This document shows, one piece after another, positions 27,830-37,088 of a stretch of DNA of 64,000 nucleotides. Position 1 is the stretch's first letter. Every line of letters starts with the position of its first letter. This DNA is from Marinifilum breve (GTDB lineage: Bacteria; Bacteroidota; Bacteroidia; Bacteroidales; Marinifilaceae), in contig NZ_QFLI01000009.1 in NCBI RefSeq assembly GCF_003202155.1, forward strand, positions 1 through 64,000, read 5' to 3'. Position numbers and translations under genes: made by a program. Under the pieces are notes generated by a model that did not search any database, had not been told where the DNA came from, and saw only the letters and a program-made list of their open reading frames with translations.

Positions 27830-28036
27830 TTTATATCGTTTTTAAATGAAACAAGCATGATTAAAATAATTATTAATCAAACTCTATAATGATTATTTTA
27901 ATCTTGCGGCTTCCATCTGACCTAAAAATGAAAATTATAATCAGATGAAATTATTGATTGATATAATGCCGATCTATTAATGAGAAGTATTTAGGAGTGA
28001 AAAGAACTAAATATTTTCTTCATTAAAGAATCGGTA

Positions 28037-29944
28037 TCATTTTTTACGTTTGTTTTTCTTTGCCTTTTTGTCGATCGCCTTTTTCATCTCTTTGGCTTCA
28101 TGATCGTGGTCGTGATGTTCATGATCGCAATTTGGATCATGACACTCGTCATCGTGATCATGCGATTGGAACATGACTTCTTTGCTTGCAGGAATCATGA
28201 TTCTGTCTTCAACCTCCCAATTCGATCGTACTTTTAATTCTTTATAGAAATAGTATACCTGTTCAGGCTGAACTTTTTCTTTGTAGTTACCAGTATCCCA
28301 AACTCCATTTTCGTTACGATCTTCAATTATTTTAACAATGTAAGTTTTAGGTTCCAGGTAATCGAAAATTATGGTTTGATCTGATTTTATTTTCTTGGTT
28401 TGAATTATTTTTTCCTCTTTTCCACTTTCGAGCAATTGTACCAAAGTAGGCATTTTTACACCAGATACATTCATGAACAATTTGCCGTAATGTTCCAGTT
28501 CACGAGTGGTAATTTTTCCTTCGAATGAGTCGCTGTATATACCGTAAATGTTTTGGAATGCGGTTGAGTCGATGTCGATTTTATAACTGGTTTCCGGCTC
28601 CCAATCAACAATGAAATTGTATTGCAACAAATTTTTTGGATCTTTCTCGATTTTAAACTCAGCAGGAATTTCCAATGTATCTTTCAACTGGTAAAAATGA
28701 ATGCTGTCGTAATTGATTTTAGCCAAAGGTTCATCGAAACGCATTGCGATGTTTTTGTGCAAATCTTGTGACGAACTGGCTTTAAAGCTAAACTGGTATT
28801 TAGGCTTTTGAATTTTTACTTGCTTCTTTTTCTTCTTCTTCGATTGTTTTGCCTTTTTCTTGTCTTTAAAGTTCAGCTTCACGGTATCCTGAAATAAGCT
28901 AAGCTGATTGGTGGTATCCGTTTTTAGGTATTCCAGTGCCGCCAATAAAGTATCTCGTTTGTAGATGGTCGAATCGGTAATCCAGAAAGAAAGTGTGTCT
29001 TTGGTTGGATTGATTTCGGCCAAGAACCAATCTGGATTTTCTTCAAATCCTACAAAATCAATTTTTAAACTATCAGTTCTTTTTGCATTGAATTCAAATT
29101 CTAGTTTCTCTCTTCTTGGTCTTTTATATCCGGTAAGGTATTGCAAAGGATTTTCTTCATCGAACATTCTGATGTGAACGTTGTTTGGCTCCAATGCTGT
29201 AGCTCTGCTTACTACTACAGAATCGCCACCAATTGAATCCAATTGCTCAAAACGATGAGCAGAAGGAACGATCAATTCATCGAAAAAGCCAATCATCTCG
29301 CCCGGACCATTGTACAAATAGTCTTTGTTGCCATCAACAATGGCAAATAGCTTGTAAGTTCCTTCGCGTAGATTATTCAATTGAAAATATCCTGCCGAGT
29401 CGGTTAATGCAATGTAATCGGGAGTAGTGGTTAAAGGCACCGAATCGTGAGTGTTCAGGTATGCCATTACCATCGATTTCTCAACTGGCAATTCATCAAA
29501 AGCATTGTCAATTTTTCCTTTAATACTTAAAGAGTCGATTGTTTCGCCTGTTGAAAATACAAATTGATATTCGCCCAGTGGATTTCCCTCGTTGTTATCC
29601 ACAATACCATCACCAAAATCAAGAGTGTAAGTAGTATTTTCTTTTAATTCCTCTTCAAGTTTTACATATATCGATCTTCCTTTTAACTTTACGATCGGAT
29701 TTTTCTTAAAAGGAGGCGAAACCACAAACTTTTCATTGATATTTTCAAGTCTGACAAATTCGTCGAAGAAAATCTCTACTTTGCCGCCTTTAAAGTTTAG
29801 TGCGTAATTTTCAGGTGTAGTTTTTACAACTTTTGGAGGAGTCTTATCTTCAGGTCCTCCGGTTGGGTAACCCTGATTAGCACAAGAATATATAAATAAC
29901 GAAACTGATAATCCCAGAAGGATATTTAAAGCTATCTTTTTCAA
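28037..29944 (-). CDS. Ig-like (SbsA/Big_5) lipoprotein with a His-rich tail
   Basis: A 635-residue lipoprotein (lipobox YSCANQG). Residues 32-135 form a Big_5/SbsA Ig-like domain (PPKVVKTTPENYALNF, EIFFDEFVRLENI, TYTLDFGDGIVDNN). Several beta-rich segments follow, with a basic Lys-rich run (about 375-395). The C-terminal 40 residues are extraordinary: HDHDDECHDPNCDHEHHDHDHE followed by a Lys-rich end (22-residue run spans 28070-28150 on the DNA). Such His/Asp/Cys-rich runs bind metal ions such as Zn, Ni or Cu. I do not know whether the tail is surface-exposed. The family is common in Bacteroidota, but the tail is not a standard part of it. Confidence 0.8.
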   Translation of the reverse strand: MKKIALNILLGLSVSLFIYSCANQGYPTGGPEDKTPPKVVKTTPENYALNFKGGKVEIFFDEFVRLENINEKFVVSPPFKKNPIVKLKGRSIYVKLEEELKENTTYTLDFGDGIVDNNEGNPLGEYQFVFSTGETIDSLSIKGKIDNAFDELPVEKSMVMAYLNTHDSVPLTTTPDYIALTDSAGYFQLNNLREGTYKLFAIVDGNKDYLYNGPGEMIGFFDELIVPSAHRFEQLDSIGGDSVVVSRATALEPNNVHIRMFDEENPLQYLTGYKRPRREKLEFEFNAKRTDSLKIDFVGFEENPDWFLAEINPTKDTLSFWITDSTIYKRDTLLAALEYLKTDTTNQLSLFQDTVKLNFKDKKKAKQSKKKKKKQVKIQKPKYQFSFKASSSQDLHKNIAMRFDEPLAKINYDSIHFYQLKDTLEIPAEFKIEKDPKNLLQYNFIVDWEPETSYKIDIDSTAFQNIYGIYSDSFEGKITTRELEHYGKLFMNVSGVKMPTLVQLLESGKEEKIIQTKKIKSDQTIIFDYLEPKTYIVKIIEDRNENGVWDTGNYKEKVQPEQVYYFYKELKVRSNWEVEDRIMIPASKEVMFQSHDHDDECHDPNCDHEHHDHDHEAKEMKKAIDKKAKKNKRKK

Positions 29945-30020
29945 ATTGATTGGTTTTGATAATTGATATTCGCAACAAAATTACAAAGTTTAAGTACAAA
30001 AATAAGTTAATAAAAGTAAA

Positions 30021-31325
30021 ATGGTTGATTCATCTTCATTTTCGATAGAAAACAGGCAAAAATTTTTAGAGGAGGCTACAGGCAATAAGTTTGATTTTGT
30101 ATTTACAAGCTGTGGTTTCAAAGAGGCTTTGTTCTGTTTAATTGCTTCGGGCTTAGGCTTTCGTTGTGCTTTGTTTTGTGAACACGATTTTGAGAATGTG
30201 CTGCACACAGTAGTTGATACCAAAGATGCAGGCAAGAAATCCATTATCAGTTTGCGCGAGCGTTTTCCTCATTTGATTCTTCCGGATGAATATCTTCATA
30301 TTCAGAAGGAAAAGAAACGTTTTTCAGGATTATTTTCCAACACCATTAAAGAAAAGGATTTGCCTCGATATGAACCTACACTGCAATTAAGCGATGGTGC
30401 TTTGGTTAGCCTGGAAAGAGAATTCAAAATAAATGCAAACCGTTTGTTGATTTCGATCATTAAATCGGCAGTTGACAATGGGGTGTGTATTTTGAATCAT
30501 GTGAATTGCGATCTGGGAAATGAAGGAGAATTAATCATTTCTGATCGATTGAATTTAATAGAGAATTCTTATTCGATTCATTACGACAAACTAGTACAGT
30601 TTTCTAATCCGGATAATGAGCAAAGAACCGAACTGCACATTTATTTGAATAAGAAAGGCCTGTTTTTAAAGCGAAGTGTAAAGTTTCGTGTCGAAGATAA
30701 ATTGGTTCGATTGATCAGGTATCAGGATCATTTCTTGTTGATTTGCGAAAGTGATAACATGAATCTTGATTTTGTAAAAAAGGTATTGGATGAGTTGAGT
30801 TCCATGTTTGTACACGAAATTTCTTTTAATGAAGATGATATTATTTCTTCTCAAATTGTTTCGGTTGATAGTAAAGCCAATTTAAAAGATCAGCTTTCTG
30901 CGTTAGAGAAGTATTGCAAGCAGTATCTGAATGTTTCAGGATCGGAATTTGTAGAGCGATTGCATAAGTTTTCAGTTATCGATTCGCACTTTGAAGGGCG
31001 AAAGGAAATACAGGAGTTGATAGAATTTGCCGATTTTAAGTACGATGAGGCCAAACAAACAGGAATTGATCCCATTTCATTTAAAAATGTTTTCTACCGA
31101 TTTGGTTCAGAATCCGAGCAGCTAACCGAGCTGGCTTACGAGTGGCGAGCAAAATATGGTCCTGGCGAAAAATTGTGGCAAAATGTGCAATTGTGGTACT
31201 TGTACAAACATGAAATGATTTGTAGCATGAACGATTATTACGCTCGTATTAACTCTATAGATAAGACAAATCCATCGAGTTTATCTATCGATGAAGAGGT
31301 TATGAACAAATGTCTTTTCGTATAA
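30021..31325 (+). CDS. GlpD-like protein lacking the FAD-binding motif
   Basis: A 434-residue protein with no signal peptide. Its N-terminus (FDFVFTSCGFKEALFCLIASGLGF, with RCALFCEHDF) lines up in pattern with the Rossmann beta-alpha-beta of glycerol-3-phosphate dehydrogenase (FDVIVIGGGxTGAG), but the glycines are lost. SLRERFPHLILPDEYL resembles the RERxxLxxxAPHLVxPxxxL part, and the last 70 residues (ELAYEWRAKYGPGEKLWQN) resemble the GlpD C-terminal domain. I infer a pseudoenzyme. Without a search this assignment is weak, and it may be an unrelated protein. Confidence 0.5.
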   Translation: MVDSSSFSIENRQKFLEEATGNKFDFVFTSCGFKEALFCLIASGLGFRCALFCEHDFENVLHTVVDTKDAGKKSIISLRERFPHLILPDEYLHIQKEKKRFSGLFSNTIKEKDLPRYEPTLQLSDGALVSLEREFKINANRLLISIIKSAVDNGVCILNHVNCDLGNEGELIISDRLNLIENSYSIHYDKLVQFSNPDNEQRTELHIYLNKKGLFLKRSVKFRVEDKLVRLIRYQDHFLLICESDNMNLDFVKKVLDELSSMFVHEISFNEDDIISSQIVSVDSKANLKDQLSALEKYCKQYLNVSGSEFVERLHKFSVIDSHFEGRKEIQELIEFADFKYDEAKQTGIDPISFKNVFYRFGSESEQLTELAYEWRAKYGPGEKLWQNVQLWYLYKHEMICSMNDYYARINSIDKTNPSSLSIDEEVMNKCLFV

Positions 31326-31355
31326 TCACCCTAAAAATGTTGTAAAACATACTGT

Positions 31356-31388
31356 TTTGAAAATATACCTACAATTAGGTATTGTTTG
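31356..31388 (+). promoter_or_regulatory. Dyad within a promoter-like spacer, before the His-rich protein gene
   Basis: The perfect dyad ATACCTACAATTAGGTAT is at 31365-31382. It lies between TTTG (31356-31359) and a poor -7-like TATTGTTTG (31380-31388), 20 bases apart. Dyads placed in the spacer are typical of MerR-type regulators and metal operators. It would control the gene at 31445 and perhaps the TonB receptor. Confidence 0.4.
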
Positions 31389-31444
31389 AACATTATTGTG
31401 CATTTATTTTTGTGCCGTAATTAGTGATATAACACAATTCATAA

Positions 31445-31843
31445 GTGAACTTACTACAGAAATACAGAAAAACAATTGTTTACATACTTATGCCAGCATT
31501 ATTAATGTTGGCGGGTAATGCTGTATTCAACTGGCACGTTCATAAATCTGAACAAGGACAATTATTTGTTCATGCTCACCCTTTTAATAAAACTGAAGCA
31601 TGCTCTAAAGCTTGTGAAAATGCAGATAGTCCGGTAAATAATGGCACTAAGCATTCTCATAATTCAAGCGAATGTTTCTCAATTGACAAAATTACCAGCT
31701 TTCTATTTGTAATATCTGCTATTGTCGTAGTGGTGTGCAATAGAAACAGATTTGTTGAGACCTCAAAGGTTTATCACTACCATGTTAAAAAGAATTTATT
31801 AGCCAGTCTTTTACCTAATCGGGCTCCTCCTATATTGGCTTAA
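31445..31843 (+). CDS. Small His/Cys-containing membrane protein
   Basis: A 132-residue protein starting at GTG 31445 (no better start is upstream). A hydrophobic N-terminal helix is followed by a periplasmic loop with NWHVHKSEQGQLFVHAHPFN, TEACSKAC and HSHNSSECF, then a second helix (FLFVISAIVVVVCNRNRF) and a basic tail. His and Cys in the loop suggest metal binding. It precedes a TonB receptor by 130 bases on the same strand, and may belong with it as a metal-uptake unit. Confidence 0.6.
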   Translation: MNLLQKYRKTIVYILMPALLMLAGNAVFNWHVHKSEQGQLFVHAHPFNKTEACSKACENADSPVNNGTKHSHNSSECFSIDKITSFLFVISAIVVVVCNRNRFVETSKVYHYHVKKNLLASLLPNRAPPILA

Positions 31844-31975
31844 ATTAATACACCCTTGAATTGAGAGGGTGGCTTTTCAAATTATTTTATTGGAATATAT
31901 GATAATGTATAGCGAATTGTTAAGCTGTATGATTGAATATATAATCCCCACAAACATTTACATTTTATATAAACT

Positions 31976-34330
31976 ATGAAAAAATCACTTAAGTTATGCC
32001 TAAGCGTAGCGCTTATGGTATTATCTATGGTTTCTTTTGCGCAACAACACAAAAGAACCGACGCAAATGTATATGGTCATGTGTTGGCTGGTGGAGAACA
32101 CCTTCCATTCGCAACCATTAGTATTGAAGGTACAACAATCGGAACTGCTGCCGATGAAACAGGTCACTTCCAAATTGTAAACCTTCCATTGGGAACACTT
32201 AAAATTAAGGCACAGGCTTTAGGTTACAAATCTCAGGTTGTTGAAGTTGAATTCAAGAAAGGAGAATCAAAAGAAGTACACTTCGAGCTTGAAAAAGATG
32301 TATTGGGTATTGATGAGGTTGTTGTTACAGGTGATAGAAATGAGAAGAATAGAACTGAATCTTCTACCATTGTAAACACTTTAACTTCTAAATTATTTGC
32401 TACAACTCAATCTGTAACTTTGTCGGAAAGTTTGAATTTTGCTCCAGGTTTAAGAATGGAGAACAATTGCCAAAACTGTGGTTTTACTCAGGTAAGAATG
32501 AATGGTATGGAAGGTCCATATTCTCAGGTGTTGATTAACAGTCGCCCTATTTTCAGCGGTTTAGCTGGAGTTTATGGTCTAGAATTGATGCCTGCCAATA
32601 TGATCGAAAGAATTGAAGTTGTACGTGGTGGTGGATCTGCCTTATATGGTAGTAATGCTATTGCTGGAACCATCAACTTAATTTTGAAAGATCCGGTAAA
32701 CAACTCTTATGAGTTCGGTGCAAGTACTGGTTTAGTTGGTGTTGGTGTTGATGGCGGTGGTGATGCTGCTGAAGATCATACCATAAATATGAATACTTCT
32801 TTGGTATCTTCTGATGGTAAAACAGGTCTGGCAGTATACGGTTTCTTCCGTGACAGAGCACCTTTCGATGCTAACGATGATACATTCTCTGAAATTTCTC
32901 AACTTAAAAATACTACTGTAGGTTCTAGGTTTTTCCACAGATTTAGTGCTCGTAGTAAGGTTTCTCTTGACTTCTTCAACATTAAAGAAAATCGTAGAGG
33001 TGGGGACAAATTTGCTTATGTTGAGCATGAGGCAGGAATTGCAGAGGCATTGAGACATGATATTACAACAGGAGCTGTAACTTACGATCAATTCTTCAGA
33101 GAAAAAGATTTATGGTCGGTATATGTATCTGGACAGAAAGTGGATAGAAATTCATATTATGGAGCAGAGCAATCTTTAAGCGATTACGGTAAAACCAAAG
33201 GATTTACTTACACTGTAGGATCTCAGTACAATGCGAACTTCGAAAATTCAAACATTACTTTTGGTATTGAGAATGTTGCAGAGACTTTGAAAGATAGAAA
33301 ATTAGGATATCTTGATGTAGACAATGCGGTTGTAAACCCTGATGGAAGTGTTACTATTCCTCATACTGACAATACAACTGTAGCAGATCAGGATAAAAAT
33401 ACATTAGGTATTTTCTCACAATACGAAATTGAGTTTAACAGATTAAGTGTATCTGTTGGAGCACGTTTTGACCGATATTCTGTAAAAGACAAAGATCATG
33501 GTGGTAAAGAAACAGGTAATGTATTCAGTCCACGTGTAACTTTGAAATATGATATCAAAGAGCACTTACAAGCAAGAGCAAGCTATTCTAAAGGTTACCG
33601 AGCTCCACAAGTTTTCGACGAAGACCTTCATATCGAAACTTCAGGTTCAAGACAAGTACTTCACGAAAATGCAGATGATCTAGAGCAGGAAACAAGCCAC
33701 TCTTATATGGCATCTCTTGATTTTAACAAGAAAATAGGTAATACTTTCGTAGGATTCCTTGTTGAAGGTTTTTATACAAAGCTTGATAATCCATTCGCTA
33801 ACGAGTATGGTGAGCCAGATGCTGACGGTACAGTAATTTACACTCGTGTAAATGCTAAAGAAGGTGCTGTTGTAAAAGGTTTGAACATGGAATTGAATGT
33901 TGTACCAAGCGATAAATTATCTGTAAAAGGTGGATTTACTCTACAAAGCAGTAAATATAAAGAAGCTCAGGAATTTAATGAGAAAAAATTCTTTAGAACT
34001 CCTGAAAAATATGGATACTTTACTTTAGATTGGAGACCAGCTAAAAACTTTGGTATCTCATCAACTGGAAATTACACAGGTTCAATGCTTGTTCCTCATA
34101 ACGATGAAGTGTTGGTTGACTCTGATTCATTCTTCGATTTAGGTATGAAATTCCGTTATGACATCAAGTTGAATGGTGCGAAATTACAGCTGTATACTGG
34201 TGTGAAAAATATTTTCAACTCTTATCAGGATGATCACGATCGTGGAATTGATAGAGATCCAGGATATTTATATGGTCCATTAAATCCAAGAACAATTTAC
34301 TTCGGTATTAAAATTGGGAACTTGTTGTAG
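31976..34330 (+). CDS. TonB-dependent outer-membrane receptor
   Basis: A 784-residue receptor with signal peptide ending VSFAQQ. Residues about 30-115 form a carboxypeptidase-regulatory-like domain (VYGHVLAGGEHLPFATISIEG). The plug lies at about 120-235, with VVVTGDRNEKNRTE, NNCQNCGFTQVRMNGMEG and ERIEVVRGGGSALYGSNAIAG. A 22-stranded barrel follows to the end (TIYFGIKIGNLL). The NCQNCGF motif in the plug is common in a clade of small-substrate receptors, possibly for metal chelates. No SusD partner is adjacent, so it is not a glycan system. Ligand unknown; the His/Cys protein upstream points to a metal. Confidence 0.92.
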   Translation: MKKSLKLCLSVALMVLSMVSFAQQHKRTDANVYGHVLAGGEHLPFATISIEGTTIGTAADETGHFQIVNLPLGTLKIKAQALGYKSQVVEVEFKKGESKEVHFELEKDVLGIDEVVVTGDRNEKNRTESSTIVNTLTSKLFATTQSVTLSESLNFAPGLRMENNCQNCGFTQVRMNGMEGPYSQVLINSRPIFSGLAGVYGLELMPANMIERIEVVRGGGSALYGSNAIAGTINLILKDPVNNSYEFGASTGLVGVGVDGGGDAAEDHTINMNTSLVSSDGKTGLAVYGFFRDRAPFDANDDTFSEISQLKNTTVGSRFFHRFSARSKVSLDFFNIKENRRGGDKFAYVEHEAGIAEALRHDITTGAVTYDQFFREKDLWSVYVSGQKVDRNSYYGAEQSLSDYGKTKGFTYTVGSQYNANFENSNITFGIENVAETLKDRKLGYLDVDNAVVNPDGSVTIPHTDNTTVADQDKNTLGIFSQYEIEFNRLSVSVGARFDRYSVKDKDHGGKETGNVFSPRVTLKYDIKEHLQARASYSKGYRAPQVFDEDLHIETSGSRQVLHENADDLEQETSHSYMASLDFNKKIGNTFVGFLVEGFYTKLDNPFANEYGEPDADGTVIYTRVNAKEGAVVKGLNMELNVVPSDKLSVKGGFTLQSSKYKEAQEFNEKKFFRTPEKYGYFTLDWRPAKNFGISSTGNYTGSMLVPHNDEVLVDSDSFFDLGMKFRYDIKLNGAKLQLYTGVKNIFNSYQDDHDRGIDRDPGYLYGPLNPRTIYFGIKIGNLL

Positions 34331-34374
34331 AAATTATCTACAATCAACAAAAGTAAAAACTGTGGGTTAGTTTT

Positions 34375-34415
34375 AACGGGACTGTTTCATTTCGAAACAG
34401 TTCCGTTTTTTTTTG
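34375..34415 (+). terminator. Intrinsic terminator after the TonB receptor gene
   Basis: AACGGGACTGTTTC pairs with GAAACAGTTCCGTT and is followed by a long T run. Confidence 0.9.
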
Positions 34416-34530
34416 CTTCAAACTTTGGCTTGGTATAATAATTGATCGAAGTATGATTGTGTAAGCATTATAAATCAGAAATTATGACCTGATAACATGA
34501 TGGATACAACGATTTTTTAAAAAAGATAAG

Positions 34531-34538
34531 TAAATTTG
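34531..34538 (+). promoter_or_regulatory. -7-type promoter element TAAATTTG
   Basis: TAAATTTG matches the Bacteroidota -7 consensus TAnnTTTG and lies 37 bases before the start at 34576. No good TTTG lies at the -33 position. Confidence 0.4.
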
Positions 34539-34575
34539 CACGAAACATTAAAAAGACTGAATTACCACGGGAGAT

Positions 34576-35451
34576 ATGGAAAACGAGAAGAAAGATAAGA
34601 TTTACAAAGGCGTACTAATAGGATTGGGAATAGTATTGGTTGTTGTTGCAGTAATGTACTACTCGGAACATCGCGAAAACAAAAGATATATTGGTGAAAT
34701 TACCGCTGAAAAATTGAGCTTGCAAAGCGAACTGGAATTGCTTTCTGCTGACTATGATTCATTGCAAACAAGCAACGATACATTAAACGTTCAGCTAAAA
34801 ATGGAGCAAGAGAAAATCTCGGAGCTTTTGGAGAGAATGAGAGTGTTCCGAAATAATTCGTATGCTGAAATTAACAAGTACAAGCGCGAGTTAGGAACAT
34901 TGAAAGAAGTGCTTAGAGATTACATCGTTCAGATTGATTCCCTAAATACTCGCAACCAGTTACTGACAGCTGAAAATGTTCGCGTTAAAAAGCAAATTAA
35001 CTGGGTAAAAGAGAGAAACCAAAAGCTTGAGGAATCAACCGAGAATATGAAGGAAGTAATCAGTAAGGCTGCAGCTCTTGATGTTGCCGGACTTACTTGT
35101 TATCCTATCAATAAAAAAGGAAAAACGGTTAAAAAAATATCTAAGACAGTAAAGTTGAAAACTAGTTTTACTTTACGCAAGAACATTACTGCAGCTACAG
35201 GTGCTAAAGAAATTTTTGTTCGTTTAACTCGTCCTGATGAGGTGGTTCTTGGAAATCCACAGAATCTCTTATTTGACTTTGAAAATACCAAGTTGGTTTA
35301 TTCAGCAAAGCGTGAAATTGACTATGAAGGAGATGAGCTGGAAGTAGCAATTTTTTGGGATAATGATGGAAGTTTAATTTCAGGAGAATACAAAGTGGAC
35401 GTATTTGCTGAAGGAAATCATATCGGAAATGCTAAGTTCTTGCTGAAATAG
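34576..35451 (+). CDS. Membrane-anchored coiled-coil protein of unknown function
   Basis: A 291-residue protein with one N-terminal membrane helix (GVLIGLGIVLVVVAVMYY), a long coiled coil (residues 45-165), and a C-terminal beta domain (VKLKTSFTLRKNITAATGAKEIFVRL, EVAIFWDNDGSLISGEYKVDVF). The domain order resembles that of the lipoprotein at 14852, but the sequences differ. Bacteroidota have many such genes. It is monocistronic with its own terminator. Confidence 0.72.
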   Translation: MENEKKDKIYKGVLIGLGIVLVVVAVMYYSEHRENKRYIGEITAEKLSLQSELELLSADYDSLQTSNDTLNVQLKMEQEKISELLERMRVFRNNSYAEINKYKRELGTLKEVLRDYIVQIDSLNTRNQLLTAENVRVKKQINWVKERNQKLEESTENMKEVISKAAALDVAGLTCYPINKKGKTVKKISKTVKLKTSFTLRKNITAATGAKEIFVRLTRPDEVVLGNPQNLLFDFENTKLVYSAKREIDYEGDELEVAIFWDNDGSLISGEYKVDVFAEGNHIGNAKFLLK

Positions 35452-35471
35452 ATTATTCTACAGTACAAGAT

Positions 35472-35509
35472 AAAAAACAAGCTTGCCAAATTTGGCAAGC
35501 TTGTTTTTT
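35472..35509. terminator. Bidirectional terminator
   Basis: ACAAGCTTGCCAAA pairs with TTTGGCAAGCTTGT, perfect over 14 bases, with A and T tracts on either side, between convergent genes. Confidence 0.92.
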
Positions 35510-35538
35510 GCGATAAACTTTTGTCAAGCAATAAATGT

Positions 35539-35997
35539 TTACTTAAATATTGTTCTTGATCCGAATGCTCTAAATCCAACCAGAATCGAAACACAACCAC
35601 TTTCAATTTCTTCTTTGGTCATATTTTCTGGAACTAATACACGAATAATAAAATCATCGGTACTTTCAACCATAAAATCCCAAAGATTGGTATGATCTTC
35701 GTCTGCATTATCGTAGAGCAGGTTGTATTCCGTATCGAATAATTGGAACTGTAGTTTTCCCAATTGCTCTTCTCCTTTTACAAGAATTCGATATTCCTGA
35801 TCCTTATAGAAAGTCAACTGCAGTTCCGCGGTCTCTCCTTGCGAAAGCACTGCATTATTTAATTGCCCATTAAAGGTATATGGATTTAATTGAGGAATAC
35901 ATTCTTTTTTTGTGTATTCATTGCACTGGGCCAAAGTGAATTCTGGTAATGCTAAAATACAAATGGTAAATATGGCGAGTTTTAATAATATCTTCAT
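35539..35997 (-). CDS. Secreted protein of unknown function
   Basis: A 152-residue protein with signal peptide ending TLAQCNEY, cleaved before Gln. The mature part is beta-rich (AELQLTFYKDQEYRILVKGE, KLQFQLFDTEYNLLYDN, FIIRVLVPENM). The last part (GCVSILVGFRAFGSRTIFK) looks like a final strand. No known domain. It is 22 bases downstream of another envelope gene on the same strand and probably in the same operon. Confidence 0.7.
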   Translation of the reverse strand: MKILLKLAIFTICILALPEFTLAQCNEYTKKECIPQLNPYTFNGQLNNAVLSQGETAELQLTFYKDQEYRILVKGEEQLGKLQFQLFDTEYNLLYDNADEDHTNLWDFMVESTDDFIIRVLVPENMTKEEIESGCVSILVGFRAFGSRTIFK

Positions 35998-36019
35998 AAG
36001 TAGTGAGTTTTAATAGAAA

Positions 36020-36916
36020 TTATAATTCGGTAAGTTTGGCTCTTATACGATTGTTAATTTCGTGAATCCCTTTAATCGTTTCGTTCGAAGCGCTTAGTGT
36101 AACTTTATTTTGAATTATAGTTTTTCCATTTTTCGATTTTAAGCTTGATGGTGTTTTTTTAACTTGTTCAATCTCTCGGAACTTTGAATCTAGCTTTTTC
36201 AGATCAGGTAAAATCTCATTAATTTTTTCATCATTTCGATATTGATTTAGCAAGCCAATTAAATTTTTAACAGAATGTTTTTGTTGAGCAATTAAGCTTA
36301 CCAACTCTTTTTGAGGTTTATCAAGATCGATAATATTTGTGGCCAGGTATAGGGTTTCAATCCATCCACCAAACACGATTAATGCAGCAGTTCCTCCACG
36401 TTGATTCTCCTTTAGATAACTATCCGATTTGGTAAAAGTTTCCGATATGATATTTAATAAGGAATCTTGGTTTTCAATGTTTTCCTCAACTCGTTTGGCT
36501 GTAATTTTTTCCTGCTCTTCAGGAATGCCCAATTCACGAGTAAATTTCTTGATTACAGCAAGATATCGGGCAGCATCCTGAAACTGATTATAAATGCGAA
36601 TATAGCTTAAATCAGCACCATAAATTCCAATATTTATGGCGATATCAGCTTGTGATAAATAATTATCAGCATTGTTTACAGAATTCATTAAATCAGGCTG
36701 ATAAGGAAGATCCATTTTCTTCATTAATTCTGTTACCTGTAGAGGACTAGGAACATTATAGAAGAGATTTTTTACTGGACCAAACTTCTGAGGTTGTGCG
36801 AGATTATTTTCCAGTTTACTTTCTTTTGAACTGTTACCGTTGTTGCATGAAAAGCACAACAATGTATTTGTGAAAATCAGTAAAAAACAGATAGCTCTGA
36901 TTGTAATTTTTAACAT
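36020..36916 (-). CDS. Lipoprotein of unknown function
   Basis: A 298-residue protein with a lipoprotein signal peptide (LCFSCNNGN). The mature part is largely alpha-helical (NADNYLSQADIAINIGIYGADLSY, FQDAARYLAVIKKFTRELGI, GGWIETLYLATNI). It precedes the secreted protein gene at 35539 by 22 bases, probably as an operon. I recognise no family. The divergent glycosyltransferase gene starts 173 bases away. Confidence 0.72.
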   Translation of the reverse strand: MLKITIRAICFLLIFTNTLLCFSCNNGNSSKESKLENNLAQPQKFGPVKNLFYNVPSPLQVTELMKKMDLPYQPDLMNSVNNADNYLSQADIAINIGIYGADLSYIRIYNQFQDAARYLAVIKKFTRELGIPEEQEKITAKRVEENIENQDSLLNIISETFTKSDSYLKENQRGGTAALIVFGGWIETLYLATNIIDLDKPQKELVSLIAQQKHSVKNLIGLLNQYRNDEKINEILPDLKKLDSKFREIEQVKKTPSSLKSKNGKTIIQNKVTLSASNETIKGIHEINNRIRAKLTEL

Positions 36917-37088
36917 AGTTTATGTGTTTACTCTAAGTTTAGTAATGGTAATAAACTTAAAGTTATACTTTTACCGTCAATAAGCAAGCAAAAAAATAAT
37001 ATATCTCACCTTCCATAAAAAACACTTAACTTGTAGAAACAATTGGAAAATACTGTCGTAAATAAAAAGTTACAAAAAAGAATTTGGT

